A stretch of 50,367 nt of DNA from Peterkaempfera griseoplana. Its GTDB lineage: Bacteria; Actinomycetota; Actinomycetes; Streptomycetales; Streptomycetaceae. Numbering within the stretch: position 1 is the first letter of the stretch; each line of letters begins with the position of its first letter. Positions 1-8,347 of this stretch are shown here, in pieces. The notes under the pieces were generated by a model. The model worked only from the letters and a program-made list of their open reading frames with translations. It had not been told where the DNA came from and did no database searches. The position numbers were made by a program, and so were the translations under genes. The DNA is taken from contig NZ_LIQR01000196.1 of the NCBI RefSeq assembly GCF_001418575.1, positions 1 to 50,367 on the forward strand, written 5' to 3'.

Positions 1-2649
1 GCGCCGCCCCGCTCCGACGTCCCCGGCTCCCCGGCCCCGCGCGGGGGCTGGAGCAAGGACCGTCCCGTTCTGGAGACGCCGGAGGTGCGCGCGCAGCAGC
101 TGTCGGGCTCGCAGCACCGGCACCCCGGGGAACTGACGCAGCTGGTCCGTGACGCCCGCAGCGGAAACGTGGAGGCTCTCAGGGACTGGGTGACCAGGAA
201 CGGCTCCGACGTGGGCCTGAAGACCCTGGACGAGCTGCACAAGGAGATCCCCGAGCACGCGCTCTGGGGCCTCGCGCGGGAGAAGCCCAAGCTTCAGCCG
301 CAGCTGGTCGACCTGATCGGGAAGCGGCGCGGGGGCACCGCGCCGTCCCCGGAGGAGGTCGAGACCCGGCAGGCGGTCCACGCGAAGCTGCAGGAGCACC
401 CGTCCGTCACCGTCGTGGTGGAGTCGGGCCCGGGATCGGGCCACCAGGCGGCGGCTGTCACCCTGGTCCGCTCCCTGCGTGAGCTCGGTTACTCGGGCAG
501 GGTCCGGATCGTCGCCCCGGAGAGTGTGCGGGGCCGTCTGGACCGGCTGCTCGACACGGAGGAGCTGAAGGTCGAGAAGCCGCACTACGTCCCCGAGGAC
601 CTGGAGGAGCGCCGGTACGACCAGCCGGTGCGTCCGGACCTGGGGGAGGGGCTGACCCTGGTGGCGGCGAGCGACAACCTGGAGGTGAGCCACGAGTCCG
701 CCGAGGCGCTGCTGTCGTACACCGGCGGGAGCAAGGCACTGGTGCTCACCCCGTACGCCTGGAGCAAGCCCCGGGCGGTGTACGAGCGGGTGCCCGGACA
801 GGACGGGCAGTACCAGGCATGGCATCTGGACGGAGGCGTCAGCAAGAAGGACGGCCTGTACCAGTTCGACATCCCGGCTCCGGAGAAGGCCGCCTTCCCG
901 GACGACCCCAAGCTCCAGGCGATCGCCGACTCGGTGTTCTCCGGGCAGGTCGACGTGATGCCGGTCTACGGTCTGGTCCGTCTGAACGAGAACCTGCGGG
1001 CGACCGCGCCGGAGTACTTCGCCTCGGCCGTACGGGAGTCCGGTGCCCGGGATGTCGACGGGACCAGGACCTACGGGCGGCCCGCGGTGGTGCTGGAGAT
1101 CGGCGGCAAGGAGGTCGACTACGCGCCGCAGCACCAGGAGGAGTGGCTGAAGCGGGCCCACCTGGACCAGGTCGAGGACGTGCCGGAGCTCCTGTCGGGG
1201 CTGAAGGACGGCGACGTGCTCATCCTGCGCACCGGCCCCACCGGCCAGGGCGACTTCGAGAAGCTGTTCCAGCTCGGTGACCTGCCGGCGGTCCAGGAGG
1301 GGGCCAACACCACCAACGCCAGCCAGCTGACCGGCCGGCCCTATCTGTCGCCGGCCACCAACACCACTCCCTACCCGAAGGTCCATCAGGCGGCCGCCGT
1401 CGACATGCTGCACGAGCGTGTGAGGACCGCACTGGGTCCGGAGCACGCCGACGCGCTGCCCGATCTCGACCGGGCACGTGAGAAGTGGGACGAGGCGACC
1501 TGGAAGAAGCCGCAGCCCTCCGCCGAGGACTTCCGGGACGCGGCGCGGGAGCTGCGGGAGGCCGCCGACCGGGTGAACGGGGTCGCCGACGGGCACCCGG
1601 ACCCGGCCGCCGCCCGGGCCCTTCGCGAGGCGGCGGCGAAGGCCCGGGAGGACGCCTCCGTGCTGGAGCGGTCCTCCGAGGTCCTGCATGTCGACGCCGA
1701 GCTCCAGAAGGCGACCCTGGCGCTGTACGAGGGCACCACCCCCTGGTCCGAGGCGGCGGCCGAGTCCGAGCCCTACCGGCAGCTGGGCAGCGTCAAGTGG
1801 GGCCAGGCCCAGGTGAGGAGCTGGAGCGAACTCGTCTCCGCCAAGCCTGGCACCGAGGCGGTCCGGCTTCCCGTCGACCGGCTGGAGGAGTTCGCGAAGG
1901 CCCTGGTGCACAACGAGGACCGCACCAGGGAACCGTCGGCGGAGGAGAGGGAGGCGGCCCGGGAGAAGGCCTTCGCCATCCTCAGCGAGGGCCTGGACGA
2001 GCAGCGGGCGGCGGAGCTCCGCTCGTTCATGCACCCGTCCAGCTGGGAGACCAAGGAGGTGCTGCCGGAGGTCGATCTCGGGCCCGCCGCCGAGGTCAGG
2101 GGACGGTTCGAGGCCCTCGGCCGCGAGATCGACAAGGCCGCCGCGTTCTACACCCAGGAGGTGAAGAGCCAGCTGGGCGGGCTGTCCAACGCCCCGCGGC
2201 CGGAACACGTGGCCACGATCGCGCAGGTGATCAGGGGCTTCCGGACCGAGGGATCGGAGTACCAGGCCTACACCTCCGAGATCACCGCCCGGGGCCGGGA
2301 CTGGCGGCAGGACCAGGTCCTGATGAGCCTGCGCTACATGGACGATCCGTACGTCCGCAGCAGTACGAGCGTGGAGTCCTCCGCGAACGAGGCGCTCGAC
2401 CGCCGCAAGCAGCAGGTCGAGGCCGAGCAGAGGAGGGCGCGGCAGGCCGAGGAGGCGAAGGCCAGGGAGGAGGCCCGAGCCCGCCGCGAGGCCCAGCAGC
2501 GGGCGGAGCTGGAGGCTCGGCAGCAGGAGAGGGAGCGTGCCGCGCAGCGCGCGGCAGCTGAGGCGGCCGCCCGCGAGCAGCAGGAGGCGGAGGACTCCGA
2601 CTCGGAGTCCGGCTCGGAGATGGAGGGCGACTTCGGCGCCCTGTTCTGA
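1..2649 (+). CDS. Large intracellular protein of unknown function, 5' end outside window
   Basis: The reading frame is open from base 1, so the gene begins upstream; the first in-window start (GTG at 85) is probably internal. I do not recognise a named family. Counting from that GTG, residues 108-147 look like the first strand-loop-helix of a Rossmann fold (VTVVVESGPGSGHQAAA), and near residue 400 a second segment (DLPAVQEGANTTNASQLTG) resembles the acceptor/donor loop of a GT-B glycosyltransferase; this is inference from pattern only. The middle is helical and charged. The last ~80 residues are a Glu/Arg/Ala/Gln coiled coil followed by an acidic Ser/Asp/Glu tail. There is no signal peptide or membrane segment in the visible part. 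Such long proteins with coiled-coil tails are often polymorphic-toxin or effector scaffolds, but no toxin domain is visible. A strong hairpin follows the stop codon. Confidence 0.75.
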   Translation, partial: APPRSDVPGSPAPRGGWSKDRPVLETPEVRAQQLSGSQHRHPGELTQLVRDARSGNVEALRDWVTRNGSDVGLKTLDELHKEIPEHALWGLAREKPKLQPQLVDLIGKRRGGTAPSPEEVETRQAVHAKLQEHPSVTVVVESGPGSGHQAAAVTLVRSLRELGYSGRVRIVAPESVRGRLDRLLDTEELKVEKPHYVPEDLEERRYDQPVRPDLGEGLTLVAASDNLEVSHESAEALLSYTGGSKALVLTPYAWSKPRAVYERVPGQDGQYQAWHLDGGVSKKDGLYQFDIPAPEKAAFPDDPKLQAIADSVFSGQVDVMPVYGLVRLNENLRATAPEYFASAVRESGARDVDGTRTYGRPAVVLEIGGKEVDYAPQHQEEWLKRAHLDQVEDVPELLSGLKDGDVLILRTGPTGQGDFEKLFQLGDLPAVQEGANTTNASQLTGRPYLSPATNTTPYPKVHQAAAVDMLHERVRTALGPEHADALPDLDRAREKWDEATWKKPQPSAEDFRDAARELREAADRVNGVADGHPDPAAARALREAAAKAREDASVLERSSEVLHVDAELQKATLALYEGTTPWSEAAAESEPYRQLGSVKWGQAQVRSWSELVSAKPGTEAVRLPVDRLEEFAKALVHNEDRTREPSAEEREAAREKAFAILSEGLDEQRAAELRSFMHPSSWETKEVLPEVDLGPAAEVRGRFEALGREIDKAAAFYTQEVKSQLGGLSNAPRPEHVATIAQVIRGFRTEGSEYQAYTSEITARGRDWRQDQVLMSLRYMDDPYVRSSTSVESSANEALDRRKQQVEAEQRRARQAEEAKAREEARARREAQQRAELEARQQERERAAQRAAAEAAAREQQEAEDSDSESGSEMEGDFGALF

Positions 2650-2680
2650 CGCGGCCGGGCGCCATGCGCCCCGACGGTCA

Positions 2681-2720
2681 GATGGCGGCGGCCCCCGGAG
2701 ATCCGGGGGCCGCCGCCATC
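2681..2720 (+). terminator. Perfect 19-bp inverted repeat after the first gene
   Basis: Arms 2681-2699 and 2702-2720 are exact complements separated by two bases (GA), starting 31 bases after the TGA at 2647-2649. Very GC-rich stem without a U tract, which is usual for streptomycete terminators. Confidence 0.8.
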
Positions 2721-2802
2721 GCCGTTCCTGCCGGTGCGCCACGGTGCCGCCCGGGGGCAGGCGGACCCATGGGCCCGGCGGACGGGTGCGCGCAGCACGG
2801 CG

Positions 2803-2834
2803 AGGGCGGTGCCCCGACGACGGGGCACCGCCCT
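2803..2834 (-). terminator. 14-bp stem-loop terminator of the DUF4232 lipoprotein gene
   Basis: Arms 2803-2816 and 2821-2834 pair perfectly around a 4-base loop (ACGA), 21 bases beyond the stop codon at 2856-2858 of the minus-strand gene. With the hairpin at 2681-2720 it separates two convergent genes. Confidence 0.75.
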
Positions 2835-2855
2835 GCTGAACGGGCCGGCCGGCCG

Positions 2856-3575
2856 TCAGCCGATCGGGCCGACGTACGTGCCCGGGTGCGTGGCTCCGTC
2901 CTGCAGCAGCACCGGGCCCCACGGCCAGGTCAGCGTCGCGCTGGTGGTCTCGTTCGGCGGGGTCACGGTCACCGTCTTCGGGGTCCACTTTCCGTTGGGC
3001 TGCGGCAGGAAGGTGATTGAGAAGTCGGTCGTGTCCCCGGGGTTGAGCGTGATGGCCTGGTAGCTCGCCGACTTCCTGGTCAGCGACCAGGTGACGCTTC
3101 CGCCGGTGAGGTCGACTCCGGGGAACCCTCCGACGGAGCAGGTGCGCCCGCTCTTGTTGCGCACCGCGATCCCCGTGGACTGCTGCTGGTCCGACGTCAC
3201 GTCGGGCGCCGCGTCCCCTCCTGTCTCGAAGGAGATCGCCAGATCGTTCGTGTGGCACCGGGCCGAGCCCGCCGGGGCGGAGGAGGGCTTGGTGTTCGGC
3301 GACGCGCTGTTCGCGTTGCCCTGGTCCTTGGCCACGGTGTCGGTCCCGCTTCCGGTGCCGGTGCCCCCGGAGGTCGACCCACTGCCGCTCGTACTGTCCG
3401 AGGAGCCGGAGGAGGGGGCGGAGGAGGGCGCCGGGGCAGATGCCGGGACGGATGCCGACGATGACGGGGCGGAGGACGCCGAGTCGGTCGACGACCCGCA
3501 GGCGGTCAGCAGCAGGGCGGACGCGGCGACGGTGACGACGGCCGGGACAGTGGAGCGTCGGCGGCTGGACAGCAT
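2856..3575 (-). CDS. DUF4232 domain-containing lipoprotein
   Basis: 239-residue exported lipoprotein. The start at 3575 is preferred over the longer frame from 3626 because it has a GGGGGGAA ribosome-binding site and begins directly with a signal peptide (MLSSRRRSTVPAVVTVAAS) ending in the lipobox LTAC, whose Cys would be lipidated. A ~90-residue Ser/Pro/Ala/Gly-rich linker follows, including an SGSGSTSGG stretch, and then a C-terminal DUF4232 domain: the conserved Cys near RCHTNDL pairs with the Cys in RTCSVGGFPG, and the domain ends in an immunoglobulin-like beta pattern (TLTWPWGPVLL). DUF4232 proteins are common in Streptomyces envelopes and have no assigned reaction. The family call is firm; the function is unknown. 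Confidence 0.88.
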   Translation of the reverse strand: MLSSRRRSTVPAVVTVAASALLLTACGSSTDSASSAPSSSASVPASAPAPSSAPSSGSSDSTSGSGSTSGGTGTGSGTDTVAKDQGNANSASPNTKPSSAPAGSARCHTNDLAISFETGGDAAPDVTSDQQQSTGIAVRNKSGRTCSVGGFPGVDLTGGSVTWSLTRKSASYQAITLNPGDTTDFSITFLPQPNGKWTPKTVTVTPPNETTSATLTWPWGPVLLQDGATHPGTYVGPIG

Positions 3576-3881
3576 GGTGGAGTTCCCCCCGTGGTGCGGA
3601 CTGTTGAGTGGTGCGTTTGCGATCACCCCTATCCTGTCGGCGGAGTTTCACCGTTCCGTGACAGGCGTACCGCGTCTGCGCGACAAGATCCGGAGCCCTG
3701 AGCCGGACGAACCGGGCCGGCGGGTGGGCGTACCGCCGCGACGGACCTTGGGAACGCTGGGCAGTGGCAGACGAGCCAGGACGAGGGCTCCGGGCAAGGG
3801 ACCCGCTGCGCTGGCCGGCCCTCGTGGCGGTTCGTCAGGCGAAGGAGAGCTCAATCGCAGGTGGGACTGGAACGGCTCCGC
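3576..3881. other. Intergenic region, 306 bases
   Basis: Holds the promoter of the DUF4232 gene and the 3' flank of the MarR gene. I see no convincing coding frame, RNA gene or strong hairpin. Confidence 0.5.
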
Positions 3882-4307
3882 CTACTTGGCCTTCAGGTGT
3901 GCGGTCAGGCGTGACAGCAGGGGTAGCGCCGCTGCGAGCGTCTCCTGCTCCTCGGAGCTGAGGGCATCGTCGATCGCGGAGCCGAGCCAGCCCGCACGCC
4001 TTCGGCGTTCCTCGGCCAACCGGTCGCCTCCCGCCGGGGTGAGGTGGAGCAGCAGCTTGCGCCCGTCACTGGGGTGGGCCTCGGCACGCACAAGCCCCTG
4101 ACCGAGGAGTTCCTTGACCGCCTTGGCGATCGACTGATGGCTGACCCCCCGCTGCTGTGCGATGTCGGCGGTGGTCAGCGGACCGCTTCGGTCCAGGTAG
4201 CCGAGGACGGCGGCCTCGGCGGGGGGCATCGTGTCGGCCGCGCGCACGGTGCGTACGAGTTCTCCAACGGTCCGTCGGAGTTCCTCGGCCATGTGGTTGC
4301 CGTCCAT
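3882..4307 (-). CDS. MarR family transcriptional regulator
   Basis: 141-residue winged helix-turn-helix regulator. The start at 4307 (MDGNHMAEEL) gives the normal MarR length; 4292 is an alternative Met five codons in. Residues 1-30 form the first dimerisation helix, 43-90 the winged HTH (LTTADIAQQRGVSHQSIAKA as recognition region, then DGRKLLLHLTPAG as the wing), and the rest the C-terminal helices with the usual LSSEEQETLAAALPLLSRL ending. It is divergently transcribed from the metallohydrolase gene at 4492. Two near-identical candidate operators lie between the two genes, so it very likely represses both itself and the hydrolase. The ligand is unknown. Confidence 0.92.
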   Translation of the reverse strand: MDGNHMAEELRRTVGELVRTVRAADTMPPAEAAVLGYLDRSGPLTTADIAQQRGVSHQSIAKAVKELLGQGLVRAEAHPSDGRKLLLHLTPAGGDRLAEERRRRAGWLGSAIDDALSSEEQETLAAALPLLSRLTAHLKAK

Positions 4308-4329
4308 GGTGCAGACCCTACCTGCAGTT

Positions 4330-4357
4330 TCCAACCAGGCTGTACACCTTGGGTTCA
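4330..4357. promoter_or_regulatory. Candidate MarR operator 1
   Basis: CCAACCAGGCTGTACACCTT followed by GGGTT. The outer AACC/GGTT arms and the central TGTACA are shared with operator 2 read on the other strand, with one extra T in this copy. It starts about 23 bases upstream of the MarR start codon. Confidence 0.55.
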
Positions 4358-4430
4358 CAGTTCCCGAGGTCCGGCGGCAGATCCCACCGCCCAGGCCAGG
4401 CCGCGACCGACCCGCGCTCACCTCAATATC

Positions 4431-4458
4431 TACAACCCAGGTGTACAGTCTGGTTGTA
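4431..4458. promoter_or_regulatory. Candidate MarR operator 2
   Basis: Perfect 7-base arms TACAACC and GGTTGTA around a 14-base centre containing the self-complementary hexamer TGTACA. It ends 33 bases before the hydrolase start, where a repressor would block the promoter. Confidence 0.65.
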
Positions 4459-4491
4459 AACAGACGCCCGGCTCTGCCTGAAGGGTTCGCC

Positions 4492-5136
4492 ATGAAACTC
4501 ACCAAGCACGTCCACGCCTGCGTCACGCTGGAGAAGGACGACACCCGTCTGGTCATCGACCCCGGGACCCTCACCCCTGGCGCCGCACAGGCCGTCACCG
4601 GGGCGCACGCCATCCTGATCACTCACGAGCACTTCGATCACTTCGACGAGAAACTCGTCGCCGCCGCCCTCGAAACCCAGCCGGAGCTCCAGGTCTACGG
4701 CACACCCGCCGTCGCGGCCGCCCTGGGCGGCCGGAACGGCCGCGTCCACGGTGTTGCCGCTGGGGACACCATCACCGTCGGCTCCATCACCGCCACCGTC
4801 CACGGCCACCGCCACGCGCTGATCCACCCCGACATCCCGTGCCCCGACAACGTCGGCTACCTCTTCGACGACGGAGCCCTCTACCACCCCGGGGACGCGT
4901 ACTTCGCGCCCGACGTCCCCGTGCGCACCCTCCTCCTGCCCACCAGCGGACCGTGGACCAAGCTCGGCGAAGCCGCCGACTTCGTCCGCGCCGTCAAGCC
5001 GGAGCGTGTCATCCAGATTCACGAGCTCATGCTCAGCGACCTCGGCCGGCGCTCCACCGCCGACCTCCTCGGCGAGAACGGCCTGACCGGCATCCCGATC
5101 ACCTGCCTCGAGCCCGGCACCGGCGTCCAGCTGTAA
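4492..5136 (+). CDS. MBL-fold metal-dependent hydrolase
   Basis: 214-residue cytosolic protein of the metallo-beta-lactamase fold, resembling the UPF0173/UlaG-like hydrolases. The ATG at 4492 is chosen because the N-terminus MKLTKHVHACVTLE is the usual family start. Residues 44-51 carry the signature HxHxDH (THEHFDHF), a dinuclear metal site; later ligands are plausibly H98/H100-type histidines in HGHRHALIH, D in HPGDAYF and H in IQIHELML. No signal peptide. It is divergent from a MarR regulator with two shared operators between them, so it is probably induced by a small molecule. The substrate cannot be read from sequence. The frame is open upstream to 4231, but that part covers the operators and is not coding. 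Confidence 0.9.
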   Translation: MKLTKHVHACVTLEKDDTRLVIDPGTLTPGAAQAVTGAHAILITHEHFDHFDEKLVAAALETQPELQVYGTPAVAAALGGRNGRVHGVAAGDTITVGSITATVHGHRHALIHPDIPCPDNVGYLFDDGALYHPGDAYFAPDVPVRTLLLPTSGPWTKLGEAADFVRAVKPERVIQIHELMLSDLGRRSTADLLGENGLTGIPITCLEPGTGVQL

Positions 5137-5540
5137 CCCCCCGGGAGCGGGCACGCGTTCCGCACCCACCCCGGCAACACCCCTTGCCGGGGCCCTTACG
5201 CGGCCACACCACTCCGGCCACCCCGGCGACGCCATGCATGCTTCCGTGCATCGGCTGCGTTGAGCAGGTTCGGGTTCATCCTGCGCCTCACCCAAGTCGC
5301 CCAGCCGAACGAGCAAGCGCCGCAGCGGGCGGGCGCCATGCCGTCAGTTCACCCGGGACAGCGGTGGGAGCACGGTGGCGGATGAAAACGGATGCAACCT
5401 TTCCGGGCGGTCGTCGCATCAACCCAGCGGGCGTCACTAGGCGCCCGTCTGCATCAGACCGTCGACACCGCAGCCCAGGTCCCCGGGAACCCCCGACACG
5501 CCGGGGTCCGGTGCCCGACCAGGGGCCAGGGAGGGGCAAG
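5137..5540. other. Intergenic region, 404 bases
   Basis: No supported gene. A small hairpin at about 5233-5253 (ATGCATG, loop CTTC, CGTGCAT) could end the hydrolase transcript. The 12-mer ACGGATGCAACC at 5388-5399 recurs exactly at 6428-6439 ahead of another exported-protein gene. Confidence 0.5.
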
Positions 5541-5894
5541 ATGAAGTGCGCCAGGGTGAGTTTTGTGGCTGTTGCGGCTGGGGCCGCGGGAGCCCTCGGA
5601 GCGGCTCTCGCGCTCGCCGGAGACACTTCCCGTCCGAATCTGACGGGCAGTCCGACGACATCACTCAAGCGGGCCCGCGACACCAGGAGCGCCAAGCTCG
5701 ACAAGGACAACCACTGGTCGGTTCATGGGAGCTGCCGCCTCGTTCCGCAGAACGCTCACCCCATGGCCGGCAGCAGGCTAGAACGTACCGGACTCACCCC
5801 GGCGACCAGGTACGCAACGGTGACGTCGCACGCGTCCGCGGATATCCACTGGGGGGAGTCCCTCACAGGTTCGAGCGGGACCTGCACGTCCTGA
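5541..5894 (+). CDS. Small exported protein of unknown function
   Basis: 117 residues. The ATG at 5541 has a good ribosome-binding site (GAGGGGC) and starts a signal-peptide-like N-terminus (MKCARVSFVAVAAGAAGALG) with probable cleavage around residues 26-28. The mature part is basic then Ser/Thr/His-rich, with two cysteines (HGSCRLV and SGTCTS at the end) that could form a disulfide. No family recognised. A strong hairpin starts 53 bases after the stop. The same frame is open far upstream, but the upstream part is a shadow of the hydrolase gene. Confidence 0.6.
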   Translation: MKCARVSFVAVAAGAAGALGAALALAGDTSRPNLTGSPTTSLKRARDTRSAKLDKDNHWSVHGSCRLVPQNAHPMAGSRLERTGLTPATRYATVTSHASADIHWGESLTGSSGTCTS

Positions 5895-5947
5895 TCACTC
5901 TGCTGCGTTCCGGCCGCGTCCGAGCCGGGACGCCCGTGTACGTCCCA

Positions 5948-5983
5948 CCTGCTGCCGGGCTGGCTCGCCGGCCCGGCAGCAGG
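5948..5983 (+). terminator. 13-bp perfect stem-loop terminator
   Basis: Arms 5948-5960 and 5971-5983 are exact complements with a 10-base loop, directly downstream of the small exported protein gene. Confidence 0.7.
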
Positions 5984-6148
5984 CGTCCGCACTCCCTCGC
6001 CCGCAGTCCTGAACCGACGGGCGCCGGGCCCCGCTCGGCACTCGTGGCCTGCGGCTGGCGCCACCGCAGCTGGTGCTGTGACCGCGTAGGTTGACCGAGT
6101 CGGGGAGCCGTACCTCCACGCCGGTGCGCCCCGGGCAGGATCGCAGAC

Positions 6149-6295
6149 ATGTTCGAAGAGAAATTGGATGCACTCTCGCAGATGGCGGCCAAGCACATGG
6201 CCATGCCGTTCCCGCCCGGCCTCCGAGGCTTGGACATCGACGGCCAGGACATGGTGATGCTCGACGCGGACGCCTACGGCTACGCGGCAGCGTGA
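6149..6295 (+). CDS. Short 48-residue open frame, possibly a decayed gene
   Basis: MFEEKLDALSQMAAKHMAMP and following residues have natural-looking composition (mixed codons, LDIDGQDMVMLDADAYGY), unlike a random frame. The frame stops at TGA 6293, and the bases after it can still be read in frame as CFVSWVAVADGSPADDP. This suggests a longer ancestral gene truncated by a stop codon. No ribosome-binding site of note and no family recognised. It may be a pseudogene. Confidence 0.3.
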   Translation: MFEEKLDALSQMAAKHMAMPFPPGLRGLDIDGQDMVMLDADAYGYAAA

Positions 6296-6488
6296 TCGCT
6301 TTGCCGCTGCTTCGTCAGCTGGGTCGCTGTCGCCGACGGCAGTCCTGCCGACGACCCGATGAGCTGCTGGAGCGCTGATACATCGTCGGCGGGCGGCCAG
6401 GCGGCCAGGCGGCCGGGTGGACGGATGACGGATGCAACCGGTAGATAGATGGTTCCAGATACGACGGCTACGAACGGGGACAGTCCGC

Positions 6489-7013
6489 ATGCTCAGCCGC
6501 TCTTCCTTGTGCTGCGCGACCGTGGTGTTGCTGATCGCACCAGTGCTGGCCGCCTGTTCGAGCGCGCCGGGTGGTGTCTCCGCTGCGTCTGGCCCCACGG
6601 TGAGTGTCACTGCGTCTCCCACGGCAGCCGGCACGGTTCCGGCACAGCCCAGTGCCTCGGCGTCGGTCGTCTACCCGTCGACGGACGCGGCGCCGGGTGC
6701 AGGTCCGATGGAGGTGCGGGACGCTTTCGCGGTCCTCCAAGCGACCTACAACGACAACTGCGGCACGCCTGGGAACTGCGAGTACTTCCTTGACCGGCTG
6801 CTGCAGAACCTGGACGATCTTGACAACGCCATGAAGGCGAGCCCCAAGGGCAAGAGCCACTTCGCCAAACCGCTCGCCTGGATCGCACAGATGCGGACCA
6901 CCCTCGGCGGAGACATCTCCTTCCCGAGCCTGAAGAAGCAGCAGAGCCTCCTGACAGGCACCCGGGACAGGATCAACACATGGATGCAGTCGCATCCGGA
7001 GGACTACCGGTGA
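6489..7013 (+). CDS. Small lipoprotein of unknown function
   Basis: 174 residues. The ATG at 6489 is chosen over the upstream ATG at 6432 because it starts a signal peptide (MLSRSSLCCATVVLLIAPVL) with lipobox LAAC at about residues 20-23 and has GGGGA upstream. A Ser/Ala/Thr/Pro linker of ~45 residues follows, then a predicted helical domain of ~100 residues (from MEVRDAFAVLQATYNDNC) with two cysteines spaced CGTPGNC, probably a disulfide. No named domain recognised. The gene would be anchored on the outer face of the membrane. Confidence 0.72.
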   Translation: MLSRSSLCCATVVLLIAPVLAACSSAPGGVSAASGPTVSVTASPTAAGTVPAQPSASASVVYPSTDAAPGAGPMEVRDAFAVLQATYNDNCGTPGNCEYFLDRLLQNLDDLDNAMKASPKGKSHFAKPLAWIAQMRTTLGGDISFPSLKKQQSLLTGTRDRINTWMQSHPEDYR

Positions 7014-7137
7014 CGGGCCGGGGCCGGGCTGTCGAGGTCGAGCTGTCTCCGTAGCAGGCAGTGATCACCACCACACCAAGAGAGCTTCCCGCCTGAGCCG
7101 AGATCATCCCCAGGCCTTTCACGGCACTCAGCGGCAA

Positions 7138-7318
7138 CCGACAGGTCGTTAAGTGACTCTTCGGGGGGCTCGAGCATCCGTGCGACGAACTCGACCATGC
7201 CGCAGTCGTGGTGTGTGAACCGTTTCTCCCTGCTGCGGACCACCACTGTCGGATCGCCTGAGCCTGCCGGGATGACGACAGTGGGCCCCGCAACCCAGGT
7301 GTCGGTGGCTGCACGTAC
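7138..7318 (-). pseudogene. Remnant of an SMI1/KNR4-type (SUKH) protein
   Basis: On the minus strand this stretch encodes VVVRSREKRFTHHDCGMVEF followed by VARMLEPPEE and NDLSV, which matches the C-terminal part of streptomycete SMI1/KNR4-like proteins (conserved D-C-G-M-x-x-F and L-S-D-L-S type ending). No start codon, ribosome-binding site or N-terminal domain is present, and the sequence after NDLSV degenerates. It abuts, in opposite orientation, the intact SMI1/KNR4 gene at 7328. Assignment rests on motif memory, not on a search. Confidence 0.45.
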
Positions 7319-7327
7319 GGTCTGGGC

Positions 7328-8008
7328 ATGACTGATCAGTGGTGGGCGGGGGTACGTCAGCGGGTCGAGGCGGTGGGTGCAGGGCCTGGGGGTGGCGAGG
7401 TTTTCGGGGCAAAGGGGCACAAGTGGGCCTTGGAGGCGCCGCTCACCCGGGGCGAGCTTGCTGAACTCGAGGCTCAGACAGGCGTGCGACTGCCGGAGGA
7501 GTACCGGGCCTTCCTTCTCCACGTCGGCGCGGGCGGCGCCGGCCCGGCGTACGGCCTGTTCCCGGTTCGGCGCGTGCAGGGCCGTTGGCGTTGGGAAGGC
7601 GACGGCGCGGGCCTGGCCGACCTGTCGAGGCTTGCCGAGCCGTTTCCCGACCAGGGCCCGGACCCGAAGCTGGTCGACGACCTCCGTGCCCAACGTCCCG
7701 AGGAAGAGGATTTCGACGATGTCGAGGACTTCGACGACGCCATGGAGGCGTGGGACGAACGGTGGGATGCCGTCATGTTCGCTCCCGAACGCACTGCCGG
7801 TGCGATAGTGATCTGTCATCTGGGCTGTGCCCGACGGGAGTGGCTGATCATCAGTGGCAGCCACCGCGGCACGATCTGGTCCGACGACCGGGCGGACGAC
7901 GTCGACCTCGTGCCGCTCCTCAATGACGACGGGAAGCCGGTGACCTTCGCCCGCTGGTACAGCGACTGGCTGCAGCAGGCCGAGCGAACTGCCCTGTCGA
8001 CGCCGTAG
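7328..8008 (+). CDS. SMI1/KNR4 (SUKH) family protein
   Basis: 226 residues, cytosolic. The SUKH core is visible: residues ~36-60 hold the conserved LTRGELAELEAQTGVRLPEE followed by YRAFLLHVGAGG, then a GLFPV turn. Residues ~120-145 are strongly acidic (EEEDFDDVEDFDDAMEAWDE). The C-terminal half (VICHLGCARREWLIISG, then GTIWSDDRADD) follows the family. SUKH proteins in bacteria are often immunity proteins of contact-dependent or polymorphic toxin systems; no toxin gene adjoins this one. The ATG at 7328 has no clear Shine-Dalgarno sequence; a TACGGT six bases upstream would allow leaderless transcription. Confidence 0.85.
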   Translation: MTDQWWAGVRQRVEAVGAGPGGGEVFGAKGHKWALEAPLTRGELAELEAQTGVRLPEEYRAFLLHVGAGGAGPAYGLFPVRRVQGRWRWEGDGAGLADLSRLAEPFPDQGPDPKLVDDLRAQRPEEEDFDDVEDFDDAMEAWDERWDAVMFAPERTAGAIVICHLGCARREWLIISGSHRGTIWSDDRADDVDLVPLLNDDGKPVTFARWYSDWLQQAERTALSTP

Positions 8009-8233
8009 GCCCACCCCGGCGGCTGTAGATCGTGATCACTTGGCGGGGCCGCGTAGTGGGTGACCCGCCACATGATCGTCCATCAGCTGCGGAACGCCTC
8101 CACGTTGGGCGGCCGCCCCGACTTCTTGCCACGGGCAACAGCGGCCCGAGCCGGTTCCGCTGGCCGTTCCTCAGGTCCCACGCACCACGACGCTTGATCA
8201 TCGACGACCTTGATCAACTTTCGGAACAGAGTC

Positions 8234-8313
8234 TGTGAACGCAAGGTCGAGCACTTCCTGGCCTGCGCCGCTGTCGCTTGCGCCCTGATCTGCTACCGAC
8301 ACCTTGCCCGGCT
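8234..8313 (+). mobile_element. 3' scrap of an IS5-type transposase gene (copy 1)
   Basis: Encodes CERKVEHFLACAAVACALIC then YRHLAR, the C-terminal signature of the IS5-like transposases also present at 33496-33881 (RRADHFLAFTGIAAALICYR). Only about 25 codons survive and no terminal repeat is recognisable. The rest of 8009-8347 shows no gene. Confidence 0.6.
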
Positions 8314-8347
8314 GCTCCGCAGCGGGCTGCAGCAGTCCGTCCCGGTG

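Noticed and set aside
3091-4101. Plus-strand frame of 336 codons over the DUF4232 and MarR genes
   Set aside because: Antisense to a clear lipoprotein gene and to the MarR 3' end; composition not protein-like.
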